From Lobosporangium transversale (Eukaryota; Mortierellomycota; Mortierellomycetes; Mortierellales; Mortierellaceae), in the NCBI RefSeq assembly GCF_002105155.1, contig NW_019029025.1, positions 248,001 through 312,000 of the forward strand: 64,000 nt of DNA, given 5' to 3'. The translations under genes and the position numbers were made by a program. The notes under the pieces were generated by a model. It saw nothing but the letters and a program-made list of their open reading frames with translations, did no database searches and had not been told where the DNA came from. Shown piece after piece: positions 25,235 through 37,400 of this stretch. Within the stretch, counting starts at the first letter, position 1, and each line of letters starts with the position of its first letter.

Positions 25235-25634
25235 CATCACTGTAAAAGTGAAGAGCTATCTAATCGAAAGTATACTTGATGCTCCATCCACCAAAATATA
25301 CCGCTTTACAGTCGCCATAAATCTAATCACGTTCCCTCGGTAAGTCCTCCGGGTGCTGCGCCACAGCTGCCACAGCTCACCATTACGTTTAGTCAAAAAC
25401 ACGCTGTTACAGGGAAGAGATCGCTTCCACCTATTCCAGGATTGTCAACTGCCGCTGTCCTAATAAGCTTTGTAACAAAACCTTGTCTGTGGTGGGTGGG
25501 TCTAACACAGGTCCTGGACAGCGCTTGCCGCGATGCACAACCATTTCCAAACTACAAGGACAAAAGCCCTCTGCTGCCATAGATCCATATCCGTTGCTCA
25601 AGTCACCTCTTGGCGCATGCATATGGCTCCATCC

Positions 25635-25637
<3 letters not shown>
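25235..25637 (-). mobile_element. LINE subfamily C fragment (copy 1)
   Basis: Similar to about 40820-41190. Both encode on the minus strand a conserved stretch with GFCPC/AFCPC, RCPGP.LDPP and KVLLQSLLGQR. In the second copy this follows a segment resembling the C-terminal part of the LINE ORFs (MELIWNPRFKETI). A C-terminal ORF2 piece of a third LINE subfamily is inferred. It ends against the T run of the next element; its terminal ~30 bp is repeated imperfectly at 27852-27876. Confidence 0.5.
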
Positions 25638-25665
<28 letters not shown>

Positions 25666-27851
25666 GATAACTGGGACCCACGATGTCGTGAGGGCTTATT
25701 AGAAATAGACTCTATAAATAGGTTGCCCTATTACTAGAGGCGCAAATAAAGCGTTTTCCAACAATCGGTCTTAAGCGCATCGTTAAACTGTCACTGTACA
25801 ACATCCTATTCACAAACCACGTCAGCATGAGTGGTAACTCTTGGTCCCTACGGAACCTATGACGAGCCCTGCTCCTTACTTGGTCTGTTGTGCGCGAAAG
25901 TCATCTTCTAGCCGCAGTTCTCAGTCATCAAAAAACGACACCCTCCCAGCCGTTCCATTATTGTTAGTTCTAATTGTTGCCGACAGCTCCCTGCTACTCT
26001 TTGGTCAGCTTCCGTCCTGATCGCTTTCACGTCAGCTGCTCGTCGTTGTCTTAAAGTAGATCCTAAGAAATCACCTCTGCTACGTCTGTGCTGCCCAACA
26101 CAGGTGCGTCCCCTGGCGCGTTTGCTCATAGAGGTGATGCCTTTAGTTCTTTCCCAGTCAACAGTGACTTTACAGCGTCTGTTCCAATCTCAGTCCTTCC
26201 GATTTCCTCGATAGCTTGATAAATCTGCAAACCGCATATTTTGCAATGGATGCGGTTGTCTTGAAAGTATCTTTCCAATTCTTGACCATGTCTTTCGGCA
26301 CCAATCCATGATAAAGGTCTTGGTCTGTCCTGATGGCTCTCTCGCCGTCGCCATCTTCATCCTCTTCATCGACGTAATATAATCCGCCCGCCTGTCAATT
26401 TGCAGCAGCTCCAATGTACATGCCCTCCAATAACGCCCATTTCACCTGTTGCATATTTCGTATCTGATCACACGTACAAATGTAGACGTACAAAAGGATA
26501 ACATTTTTTACATTCCTAACACTGCAGCCCTCCAGCCCACATAAATAGGATCTCAATTTTATATATAGGGAATGAATGAATAAATACTTGGATAATGTGG
26601 TGCTGCGATCCACATTCAATTCTCACTTATCTTTCAACTTCCAGTTATTATTTTCCATCACCTCTTCGCTTGCTGGCATGAACATTGGTCCCTTGCCAAT
26701 CTGTTTCTGTCCTAATGCCTGTGCTCGACGCAACTTGTCCTCCCAAAGTTTTCTCTCCTTCGTTAGAGCCCTTTGTCCGTCGCAATTGATATTCTCAATC
26801 CTCTTGTCCACCCTTCCAACTGCTTGTCATCTGTGATAGGGGTGTTACCGTCGTGGATAATGTGCAGAGTCGCTTTCCAATCAATCTCTTTCCAATCTGT
26901 GATGTAGCGCTGGTCCTGTTCTGCACACTCCAGGTCGCATTCGTCCTGACAGCAGATCGTAGTTTCAGGAGTCGGCGAAAGGTCGTCCTCTATTACGTCT
27001 CCATTGAAGAAAGCGTGACATCTCAAGTCATTGTATTCCTGTTCCTTCAATTTCCACAGTTCACTAAAGTGTCCCTCCTTGGCTGCCTGATCAGCCTTTT
27101 CATTGCCTTTGTTGCCTGCATGTTCCTTAATCTAGACTACGGTGACTTTTCGGCCCTGTCGAACGATTGAATTATAAACTGCTGCCCACCATATAGCATA
27201 GGTTGAGTGAAGCCGTTGTCGTTCCATGCATCCCTCTCTTCCACTCACTAGGGTTTTGAACTGCGTAACTACTGCCATATTGTCTACATAGACTGTTGTT
27301 GGTACATTCCTTGGACTAATAAGTATTGCTGCGAATAGACCTGCCAGTTCTGCCTTGGTGGATGAGGCATAACCATCAGCTTTCCCAATTATTACTGCTG
27401 TGTATTTGTCCACATTCTCCTGTGCAACAACTCCAAAGGCCATCCGCGCTAAGCCCTTTCCTGCATTCTCTAACGATCCATCAGAGAATAAAGAGATTCT
27501 CTCCCTTCCTACTAACCGTTCTCTTTGCCTTAGAATTCTTTCCATGGCATCTTGTGGTACCACGACTCCGGTGTGGTCTGCTAGTCCTAGGCTAACGTTG
27601 GCTTGAGGTGCTTTATTACTCGCTGTCGGAACAGAGTCCAAATCCTCTTGTGCCATCCTACGTAACCGTCTGTCGAGGGCCTCTCCGTTGAGCTCACTTC
27701 ATCCTCGTATGCTGGTGCGCAGCTGTGTCCTTCTTCTTGAACGTTTGGCTGCTTCTCGTCGTCTTTGTTCTTGGTGTACTCTCTCATGGACTTCCCTGCG
27801 AGCTTCCCTACGGGCTGCTTCCTGCTGGACTCGGCCCCTTTCGTACCTCTT
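25638..27851 (-). mobile_element. 5'-truncated non-LTR retrotransposon, LINE subfamily A (degenerate)
   Basis: Read on the minus strand it ends in an A tail (T run 25638-25666). Seen: a type I RNase H domain (minus 27132-27656) with FSDGSL, STKAELAGL and VDNMAVV, and farther 3' a C-terminal block RARGRTCVGQHRRS..FLMTENCG ending near 25917, homologous to LINE B. Frames are broken by stops and shifts, so it is a dead copy. No reverse transcriptase or endonuclease region is present, consistent with 5' truncation. Imperfect ~30-bp direct repeats (about 25609-25637 and 27852-27876, core GCATATGGCTCCAT) look like its target-site duplication. Confidence 0.75.
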
Positions 27852-27878
27852 GCGATGCATATGGCTCCATTCCACGCC

Positions 27879-28425
27879 TTTTTTCTTTTTTTTCGTGTTA
27901 ACAAGAACCCACAGAGGCGAGGGATTTTATTTCATAATCTCGCTCTAAATTGATGATATCCCCCTCAACTATGAAACAAGCGAAACTCTCAAAGTTCGCA
28001 CGGTATGGTTGTGAAGAGCCAATTCGTATCCATGTTTTTCTCTACCAATGTACACCGTGATCGGTACTCGAAGTCCATCCTTCCGATGTGGCCTGTTGCG
28101 CCCGTGAAAAGCCGCGGAGGCTGGCGTGCCGACTCTAGCTAAGGACGACTTTTAATTTTTTCTATTCGATCAAATCCACTGGCATGTGGACCCAAATCTT
28201 GCGGAATTGGTCTGAAATTTCTACTTTGGACTCCGTCAAACTTTGTGATCATCGCCGTCCTAGTCAAGTGGGTGGATGGGGGATGTGCTGCCAGATGTAC
28301 CGCTGGTTCGGCTGGGGGGTGGAATATATACCTAAGACGTGTGGCCAGCCAGGCGACTTAGGGTAGTGCACCCACGATCTTAGCCTTAGCGGAGAACACT
28401 AAGCTGTCTCAGAGAGAAAGTATAA
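27879..28425 (-). mobile_element. tRNA-headed SINE, copy A (head missing)
   Basis: Nearly identical to 43389-43905 and 45975-46540. The A tail (as a T run) starts at 27879. The 3' ~230 bp resembles the LINE B 3' UTR (GGTACTC.AAGTCCA..TTCCGA.GTGGCCTGTTGCGC). This copy stops at the T run of the next insertion (28426), before the tRNA-like head that copies B and C carry. Confidence 0.75.
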
Positions 28426-28542
28426 TTTTTTTTTTTTTTTTTTTTTTTTGATAACAAGGACCCACGAGGTCATGTAGGATCTATTTAGATGTTAGCTCTA
28501 TAAATGGGTTGCCCCATTACTGGGGTCGCAAATAAAGCGGTA
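28426..28542 (-). mobile_element. LINE A 3'-end fragment, left arm of an inverted repeat
   Basis: A T run followed by about 95 bp of LINE A 3' UTR (GGTTGCCCCATTACTGG..AATAAAGCGGTA). Its reverse complement lies at 29261-29382. The 18 bp that follow (28543-28560) are the reverse complement of 29383-29400, see findings. Confidence 0.8.
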
Positions 28543-28652
28543 GGCAAAGTCTCAGAAGATATTAGTAACAAAAAGGCAGCCTCAAAATGTGGACGAGGGA
28601 AGTAGACTGCAACAAAATAAGGATGAGAATTCCATGACTTTGCAAAAAGTAT

Positions 28653-28725
28653 CGCCCAACGCGGGGGTCGAACCCGCAACTTTCAGATTAAAAGTCTGAC
28701 ACTCTACCGATTGAGTTAGCCGGGC
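28653..28725 (-). tRNA. tRNA-Lys (anticodon UUU)
   Basis: A full cloverleaf on the minus strand, 73 nt with no intron: acceptor GCCCGGC paired with GTTGGGC (two G-U pairs), D-arm with AACTCAATCGGTAGAG, anticodon loop CTTTTAA with TTT, T-arm GCGGG-TTCGACC-CCCGC, discriminator G. It lies between two inverted LINE A pieces, about 110 bp and 131 bp away. Confidence 0.96.
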
Positions 28726-28856
28726 TTCTTGATGGTTGGTGAGTACTCTAGACATTGATAAGTATATAAATGTACAATCACGTGGTATAAACTAGTTACC
28801 TTGGCTTGTGAGGCATATGGGCGCAGCAGATCGTGGCGTGGAATTGAGCCATATAA

Positions 28857-29353
28857 CCCAATGGCTGAGTAGTATACTCGTCAGGGCACCCCCCTGTCTA
28901 GCCGGGACGCAACTGTGTTGGGAGGCACAGACGTAGCAGAGGTGAATTCTTTGGCTCTCACCAGGGACAACGACGAACAGCAGATGTGAAGGCGATCAGG
29001 ACTGAGGCAGACCGGCGAGTGGCGGCAAGCTACCGGCAGCAGGTGGAATTGGCGATTATGGAGCGCCTGGAAAGCTGTAAATTTTTGATGATTGAGGACA
29101 GCGGCTAAAGGATGACCTTCGCGCACAACAGGCCAAGTAGGGAGTAGAGCCGTGCCACAGGTCCTCTGGGACCAAGGAAGTCTACTCAATGCTGACGTGG
29201 TTTATGAACAGGATGTAGTACTGTGGCAGTATGACGATGCGGCTTCGGCCGATTATTGGATACCGCTTTATTTGCGACCCCAGTAATGGGGCAACCCATT
29301 TATAGAGCTAACATCTAAATAAATCCTACATGACCTCGTGGGTCCTTGTTATC

Positions 29354-29382
<29 letters not shown>
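28857..29382 (+). mobile_element. Chimeric retroelement: SINE tRNA head joined to LINE A 3' end
   Basis: 28857-28903 matches the first ~47 nt of the SINE head (CCAATGGCTGAGTAGTATAC..CTGTCTAGCC, with Pol III A-box similarity). From 28904 the sequence switches to the LINE A C-terminal coding region and 3' UTR (homologous to about 25917-26110 and 25667-25760, opposite strand), ending in an A tail at about 29354-29382. The remnant ORF contains stops. Confidence 0.7.
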
Positions 29383-29386
<4 letters not shown>

Positions 29387-29400
29387 CTGAGACTTTGCCC

Positions 29401-30857
29401 CATGTTGAAATCCTCATGATTTAAATATGGTCCATTTTTTGATTTGCAACTCCTTGCTTCTGTGTTTGAGGAGATATATATATACGATTTCGCCACCAAT
29501 GCCGAGGTTATAGTATTATGCCGATATGTATTATTTTACCATTATAAGTGTAGTTTTCAGTTTTAACTTCCATATCTATGAAGCTCTTGGTAAAACTCAG
29601 TTTGCCTTCTCGGGATCTCATATTCTGTTGCTGATAACGCCTCTTAGTATAGCTGCATGTATAAGTGGTACACGGTGAAAACACAACTCAATCCAATGAT
29701 ACATAGAAGATGTAAATTGACACTGCCCATCGGCTAACCTCATGCGAGAAGCTGTGGCGGTGTCAGCTCCAAGTCTCTATTAGCCACGTTGGATTCAAAT
29801 ATCATAAAGGTCAATACTTAATATTGCGATACTCCCAGGCCAGCAGTGCCGAACACGTCCACGCTGTAGGAAATGAGTGGATAGCTTTGAATTTTGTAGA
29901 CCGCTATACCTTACACAATTACTTAGGAGGCTACTCACATGGACATAAATAGGAGATAAGAGTCTCATCAGAGAAATAATAGGGAGTTCTCTGGGAAAGC
30001 CGACTCTCGACCTTGTCTAACCTTTCTTCACGTACATCCTGCAAACCAACGATCTTATTTCGGTCCTGCAGAAATATAGGTTGGGCATGATAGCAATGGC
30101 TCGATGTGAATGCAAAACCAATCGAACTTCGTGGTTACTTGAGAACACGTTACCTTGATAATTAGTTGAGGGCGAACGTGAAAAAGAAATTAGCAGATAA
30201 GTGACAGAGAGAGGACTGAGGGAGATGGTAAAACGATGTGTGTAATATAAAAGATTGAAAAGTATGATTGTGATAGAGAGCGAAGCGCGTAGAAAAGCAA
30301 ATGGCAGATTGACCCGCGCATATTAAATATTCCCACGCTAATAATGTCCTGAACATAAATTGAGGGTAAAAGATATATTTAGAGATGATCGACTAAGTGG
30401 CAAATACGATTAAACGTCGTCAAATGCTATGGAGAGATCCTGAAGATAGTCTACATTAAAATCTATTTGCCCCTTTTGAAGATAGTCTGCTATGCGGGAT
30501 ATCGGATGGACGTAATGTCTAAACACAACAATACTTCGAACACAGTTTACAGTGATCCTAAAAGCAACGACCATTTTGAATGACTTTGCTGCATAAATAT
30601 ATCAACTAGATCTGAGGAGAACACTATTATCGATCTTATTGCGGAAAATCTCTTAGTGTATTAGCAGCGTAGTGCTTATTTTCCAGTCTGTACACTGTCT
30701 ATTTTTTTTACTTTTTTATTTTGTATTGAGAAGACAATTATGGTACAGGTTTACGGGAGAATGGAAGGATAAATGGAGGTTGAAATAAATAGACAAAGGT
30801 TATTGAATTCATTATATACCGCTGGCCTTTTTCTTTTTTTTTTTTTTTCTTTTTTTT
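29401..30857. other. Spacer without recognisable genes
   Basis: A+T-rich, many stops in all frames, no RNA gene or repeat recognised apart from a short TA run near 29476. Confidence 0.5.
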
Positions 30858-32360
30858 TTAAACAGCACCACCATTATGGGCAACCATGGCCACCAATGCA
30901 GCACCAATGCATCCACCGTCGCGAGCAAGCTCGAGGCGAATACGAGAAGCGCGCTCTTGACCCAGGATCTCAGTCATAGATTCCATCATACTATGAGAGA
31001 AATGAGGGTATTTCTCAAAAACAGATCCATCAATGCCAATCGTGGTAATTTCGTTAGGGTCATCCAGCTGGACAGAGGCACCGTTAGCCTTGTATAGAAG
31101 GGCAACACAGGCAGCAGCAGTCATCAAAGCAGAGCGCTTTCCAACAGCATGAACCAACTCATAGACACGTGTGCGGTCCTGGCTGGTCAAGCCTTCAATA
31201 CCGAAGCTGGTCTTAAAGACTTTATCAACACTGGTATGGTCAGGAGTATGGTCGGACTCAATGGTCGACATGAACAAGGTCTTGAAGGCAAGACGGTGGC
31301 TAAGGCTTTCAGGGACCTTGCCACCCAAGAATTCAAAGATGGCATTCTGTTCAATGAGATCAACAAGGGCCAAACGGACGAGTTCTCCCAAGTAGAGGCC
31401 AGAAATCATCTTCTCAAACTCCTGGAATCCAGGGACAAGGGACACAGCATCGATCTGCTTATCATACTTGGTCTGGGGGAGGTATGAGGCTTTACCCATG
31501 GCATCCCACTCGGTGTTCAAAATCATCTGGTCACAGGGAGGACCGTTATACTTGGACACTTCTGAGGCACGCTCAATGTAGGCAGCGTTGGTACCAGTGG
31601 CGAGGATAACGCCGATCTTGGTCGAGGGGGAGACATAGGCATGGGAGACAAGGGTTCCAACAGTGTCATTGATGATAGCCGAAACTTTGACATTAAGACC
31701 CTTGCGGGTAAATCCATCCTCAAGAAGATCCTTAAGGTCCTTTCCCATCACGTCTGAAAGGTTGAAGCCTTTGCCCATGGCCAAAACTTTGCCGCGATTA
31801 ATGGCAGTTTGCCTATTTAATTTTGTTTAATTTTTTTTAGCAATGGAAAAAAAAGAATCGATTAGAATTTGTTTCCTTCCTTTGAAACAAAACAAAATAA
31901 GGGAAAACAAAAACAGAAATTAAAGCAAAAGGACTTACTGGATAGCAAAGGAGAAAGTGACGCCCATCTGAAGTTCAGCGTTGCCCATATCAAGGGCAAC
32001 GGTCTTCAAGAGTGCAGCAGTGCAATCAGCAATCCAGTCAAACATCGCTTCACCAGTTCCAGTCTTGAGTTCCTGGGTGATTTCGTGTTTCTCCATGGTG
32101 ACACCAACCTGTCCGTCGCCGAGCAAGTGAACTGCAGCAGTACGCAGGTTCGTGCCGCCCATGTCGATAGCAAGATAGAGGCCAGTCTCCTTACCAGTAG
32201 GAAGACGGGTGATGAAAGAAGGCTGCTGGGTGATGTTCTTGGGGTCGTTGGTGGAAAGACCCTCGACAAGCTCCTCAGTCAAACCATTGATGATATTCTG
32301 GACCTGCTCCTTAGAGAGAACGAACTGTTGGACGATGTCTTGGAAAAAGGTGGCAGTCAT
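30858..32360 (-). CDS. Hexokinase-family sugar kinase (divergent sugar-binding site)
   Basis: Two exons (minus): 31939-32360 and 30858-31812, 458 aa. Seen: phosphate-1 motif (AIDMGGTNLRTAAVHL), catalytic Asp in NDTVGTL, phosphate-2 motif (VILATGTNAAYIE), NTEWDAMG, SGLYLGELVR and the C-terminal adenosine-region motif (IGIDGSVFEKYPHF). Known: hexokinases phosphorylate hexoses with ATP. Odd: the sugar-binding segment usually seen as FSFP.xQ..I..G.L..WTKGF reads FSFAIQQTAINRGKVLAMGKGF here, with P to A and the W-T of WTKGF changed to M-G. The next gene is a GlcNAc-6-phosphate deacetylase on the same strand, so a GlcNAc kinase role is possible; this is inference. Confidence 0.9.
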
Positions 32361-33912
32361 GGCTAATAAAAGAATGGGTGAATGAAAGAAGAATGAAGGA
32401 ATACAAGATAAAAAAAGAGAGAGAATGAGGTAAAGAGTAGAGGACTAAAGGAAAAGGGAGGATGGAATGAGGAGTGAGAATGGAGATGATGGAAGAAGAA
32501 AAGGAGAGAAACGGGGGAAAGTTGTCCAATAAATATGCACTGTTTTTACTGTGACAGGGCAGTAGAAACACTTCTTATTTAAAATTCCACGATTCAATTG
32601 GTCTCCACGCGTGAGCTGCGTATTCATGTCTCCCATACAGATAATGCCCCACAAGGCACAAATAAAATGAGAGGAAATACTTTATGTAAACAATGCACAG
32701 ATTACTGAACTGATAACGGAAGATTTAATAATTATGTCTATACCACAGTACATGTACATGATGTCCTGCTTTTTTACTCAGAGGATCTACATGTGTATTT
32801 ACAGTGGGTTTTCGCGAGCCTTTTTGTATTTGTTGCAAAAAATCAACCTTGTAACTTGATCAGATGACCATGGACGACCATTGCCAACATTATCATAAAA
32901 GAGATAGAAGGAATGCTATTCATTTCCTTCATTCTGAATTACAAGTCGTTTTTCAACTTGGATGAACCCACAAACATTATTTTCATATCTTTTCCTCATG
33001 ACCTCTCACATTGGTCGTACAGGTCATCATCATGGAGAAACTTTTTCTTTTATATACCAAGAAACATTCCTTTTGTGAGATAGCCGTCAATCTCTTTACC
33101 AGGATGCAAACTCAAAATAAATTAGTAAGCATACAAGAGAAAAAAAAGAAAAGAAAAAAGAGAGAGAAAAGAAAAAAAAACATAGACACAAAAAAAAAAA
33201 AGAGAAAAAAAATTAATAGTGATATATATATTACAAATGTATCCATCCATTCTACAGCAACAATTCTTGATACCATTTGTGTTACTTTACAGCAGAGAAA
33301 AGAGGGACTCATGAACAGTATATAGTACATGTATATAATTCTAGAAGCAAAGAGCACAACGATTGTGCCTTGGATGGAAGGAGGAGCTATTACACCTTAC
33401 AAAAGGTGTTCAGTAATCTTCAAAAGAAAGATTCATGCTCCTTGTTACACACGTTGGCACTTTGATGACAATCAGACGCATAACAGAATTCAACTTGCAA
33501 CTGAATATTGATTGAACAAATAAATCTAAATTGCCCACAGTAAGAAGGTTTTGAGAGCTGCAAGGCTCTGCCACACGCCTTCCGTTGTTTGATCTTATCG
33601 GAACTTTGATCTCTCTCACCCACTCAAACCAACGGAAACGTAGTAAAATGTCAAAAACAAAAAAAAGTTTCGATCGTTATCCCCTTAAAACGCCCCTATT
33701 CAGTAAGGACATTAGACATATATTAAGCAAATGTTCGGTACGCTCTTCATATATTCACAAATAAACAGGTCACGTAATAATCAGGACTATGCACAAAAAC
33801 ACTTTATTTTTATATGATATCTCGATTGTGGCACAGGCACGTTTTGTTGCACAAGATTTCATGATAAAACGGAAAAAGAATTTTCTCTTGTCGAGACAAA
33901 TGCAAGGACTAA
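32361..33912. other. Spacer upstream of the hexokinase gene
   Basis: Purine-rich stretch just upstream of the start (32375-32520) and an A-rich tract at about 33139-33210. No gene recognised. Confidence 0.5.
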
Positions 33913-33913
33913 C

Positions 33914-33964
33914 ACCTCTGTGGGTTCTTGTTAACAGGAAAAAAAAAAAAAAAAAAAAAAAAAA
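33914..33964 (+). mobile_element. Ultra-truncated SINE insertion (about 26 bp plus A tail)
   Basis: ACCTCTGTGGGTTCTTGTTA and the following ACAGG equal the extreme 3' end of SINE copy C, then comes an A run (33939-33964). Flanking direct repeats ATGCAAGGACTAAC (33900-33913) and ATGCAAGGACCAAC (33964-33977) form a target-site duplication of about 14 bp with one mismatch. Confidence 0.8.
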
Positions 33965-34400
33965 TGCAAGGACCAACGCCCCATTAAACATGAGATGGCT
34001 AAGATGCATAGAATAAGCAACTCTTCATTGTGAATAGTACGTGATGTATGCAGATTTGATTTCAGGAAAATTCAGCCTAGTTGGCACATATCATGCAACC
34101 TAGTTCTTTGACGATCATTAACTGATATACTAGTAGTATAAGTCTTTCTTCTCTCCCTCTTTTTATACATGTAGGATAAAGCATTCTTAGTTTGCAATAG
34201 CATCTTGAGTGTTGAATTCGACACCAGTATGATAAGCGCGATCAATCAGTATAAATAATAAATTATAATAAAAGTGAAAGTATTTATTCAATTTAACTTT
34301 TTTACACATAAAAGTGTTTTGAAGCAAACACAGAAGGCACACCGTGTTGGAAAGGGGAAAAAGAATCATGAAAATTGAAGATAAACCATTAGACAAAGCC

Positions 34401-37400
34401 TCAAAATTTCTCTACAGCCTCAACATCTATCGATTTCAGGTCGACTTCCTCGCCAGCAACAAAAACTCGCTTTACATATAAGTCGTCTGACAAGAAGACC
34501 AAGTCAGCGTCCGCGCCAGGCTTGATTACACCTTTGGTGTCTTGAATGCCTAGTAGGGTTGCGGGATGGAGCGTTACGGCCTCGAGAGCCTCGACCAACG
34601 AGCAATGGGTAAATTTGATAAAATTGCGAACGCATGCATCCAGAGTGATCACACTAGAAGAAGGGCAACAGAGATCGCCGTCGGCATTAAGATCAGTACA
34701 TGCTTTGATGACATCCATCTGGGTTTGGTTCTCATTCCTATCCTTATTGCCGTTAGGAGGATGACATCCGCAGTCGCTCATTTCCCGTTGAACATCTTTA
34801 CTGCCAAGCTGATGACCTGCTGCTTCGGAAGCTTGATAGTCGTAGTAATGAAGATGACCCCTATCTTGATTTTGGTCCTTAGGGTCATGCTTTTGGTTTT
34901 CTAACTGCTCTAGCTCGGGCCCTTTCTCATCATGCGTGAATGTCTCTCGGGTCCCAGTGCTGTCGACCATGGAGACCCCATCGAGATCGTCATCATCTTC
35001 GTCCGTAAGGTGAAGTGTGATGATTCTTAGGCTGTGTTCTGAACCTTCATGTTCCTCGCAGTGCTCATAAACGTCATGCTCGTCATATTCATGGTAATGG
35101 GTATAGTGAGTCGTAGAAGTTTCCCATCCGTGAGCCGTAGTCTGGGTGCTGAGAGAAGAGTAAAAGAACTCAGAGGGTGGGAGCTGGTGAATATCACTGG
35201 AAGAGCCTGGAGTCATCTTGAGCGGAGACAGTGGCGTCGAGCCCGGGGGCGTAGGGAGAAAGCCATCATCGTGTACTTCGATACAGCCTTCATCCGATGG
35301 AGATATGGGGCTCACAACTCTGGTTGCAGCTGCCTCAATAGCAGATTTTCGATCTAAATCCAGCTTCAAGTCCTCAGCACTTTTGTCACCAAGATGCTTA
35401 AGTCGATGGTCATTTCGCTCCTCATTATGTTTGCGGGCATGAGTGAGGTGATGGGTGTAGATACCATCTGACGCTCTGTGATAGCCGCCATGTGTAAGGA
35501 AAAAAATAGTTTTGAACGAAAGATCAAAACGAGGTATAAACATCTCGCCCAGTATATATATACTCCCTGCACTTCCTTTCATTCTGCTCCATGCCCTTTT
35601 CTTGGTTACACACTGCCACGCGTTCCCATTCATCCTTCCATTCATCTCTTCTATTTCTCTTTCCTTTTAACAGCCTGATGCAAACTATAACTCAAACACA
35701 TACCTTCCAGCGAGCGTTTCGGTACCTTCAATATACACGCGATCATCTTCTTTTGTGACACTCATGTTCCCAAGCTGGTAGTTGCCAAGTGGGAGGCCCA
35801 TGGCAGACATGGCATCTGTGATCAATATGGCGCCCTTAGGGTGTGAGTCATACGCAATCTTGACAGAGTTTGGGTGAACATGGATGCCATCGCAAATAAG
35901 ACCATAGTATGGGCGTGGCAGGTCTAATCGAGAACCCAACAATCCAATAACACCAGGATCACGATGATGGAACTGGGACATAGCATTGAATAAGTGCGTA
36001 ATAAAAGTCGCACCATTCTCTACGGCTCGCTCGGCCTGCGAAATGTTTGCCATGGAATGACCTAAAGCAATAATAATATAATTATTATTGTTAAACTTGT
36101 GTTAGGATTATTCATATTAAAATGTAAGACCCGTTCATGCAGCGTATCATATGGCTTTACCGACGGAGACAGTGATACCAGCCTTCACAAGGTCAGGGAT
36201 AGTATCCATGACACCTTCGAGTTCTGGAGCGCAGGTGATGATTTTGATGCAGTTCAAGTCCTTATCACTCAGCTTTCTTTGGGCTTCAGGTGTCTCTCCT
36301 TCTAATCCATAAACTTCCTTAAAGTTTTTGTAGCCGTCATTCGCAGACGCTTGAAGGACTTTAAGCTCATGGGCCCCAATGCGTGCCTTGTTGATAAAGG
36401 GTCCCTCAACGTGAGCGCCGAGGATCGTGGCACCAGTCTCAGCTGAACCAGCTCGGAGCTTGAGATGTGGAAGAACCTATAAGGTATAGTCCATATTCAA
36501 GAAATATCTGTGTGAGTGTATATGAAAGGACTGCACGTAGACTTGTTAAGTTGGATGTGGGGGTGAGTAGGACGAATTATTGATTGATGCATAGAATGAT
36601 CACAAACAATATCCGACCTGTCAACAAAGATCAAAGTTATTTATTTGCTTACCCTGTGATAAACCGAGGAGCTGGAGGAGACGATGGTAGGGCAGTAAGA
36701 GGTTGTGCCGTACTTGAGTAAGCCCCGATTGACCTTCAGCAGACCCTTTTCATAAATGTCATGGTCCATAGGCACCGAAAAGTCGACTCCGAACGCCCCT
36801 GCATTAATGCAAATGAATAGAGAGTGGACAGATTTTACATTAGTTGATATTCAAAGCTTAATAGTAAAGCAATATAGATATAACATAGTACGTGCGATAA
36901 CTGTAGGAATGCTTTGTGGTTTATAGGGCTTTGTGCATCTGTGAAATAACACATGAGCATTGCATGGCGAGATAATGCAGAATTAAGAGGACACAACATT
37001 ACAGATGCAATAAAATGAATTGCACCTTACTAATGTGCTCATAATAAATAATAAACAAACAAACAGACACAAACAATACAAACTGAACACAACGATGCAA
37101 CAAAATCTTGATAAAAATTAAGATAAAAGTAAAAAAGTCAAAAAAGGCGCTAATAGTCAGGGGAAGGACAATAACAGAGAGAAGAGAATACATCTGGGGA
37201 ATAGTATATGTTATATATCTGCAATGCGGAATATGCTTGGATAAATAAACATTCAATTCGGGAAAGAGCCTATCCTGTTCACCAAACATTCGCAGAAGGC
37301 GTAGAGAGAGGGGAGAGGACAAAGATTGCAGCGACGACCACTTGTTATTAAAAATTAATAAGAACAAAAAAAAAAGAAGATTGTACGGCAAGGAGAGGAA

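Noticed and set aside
34546-35442. Plus-strand open frames over the deacetylase
   Set aside because: Shadows of the coding minus strand; no motif and no splice logic.
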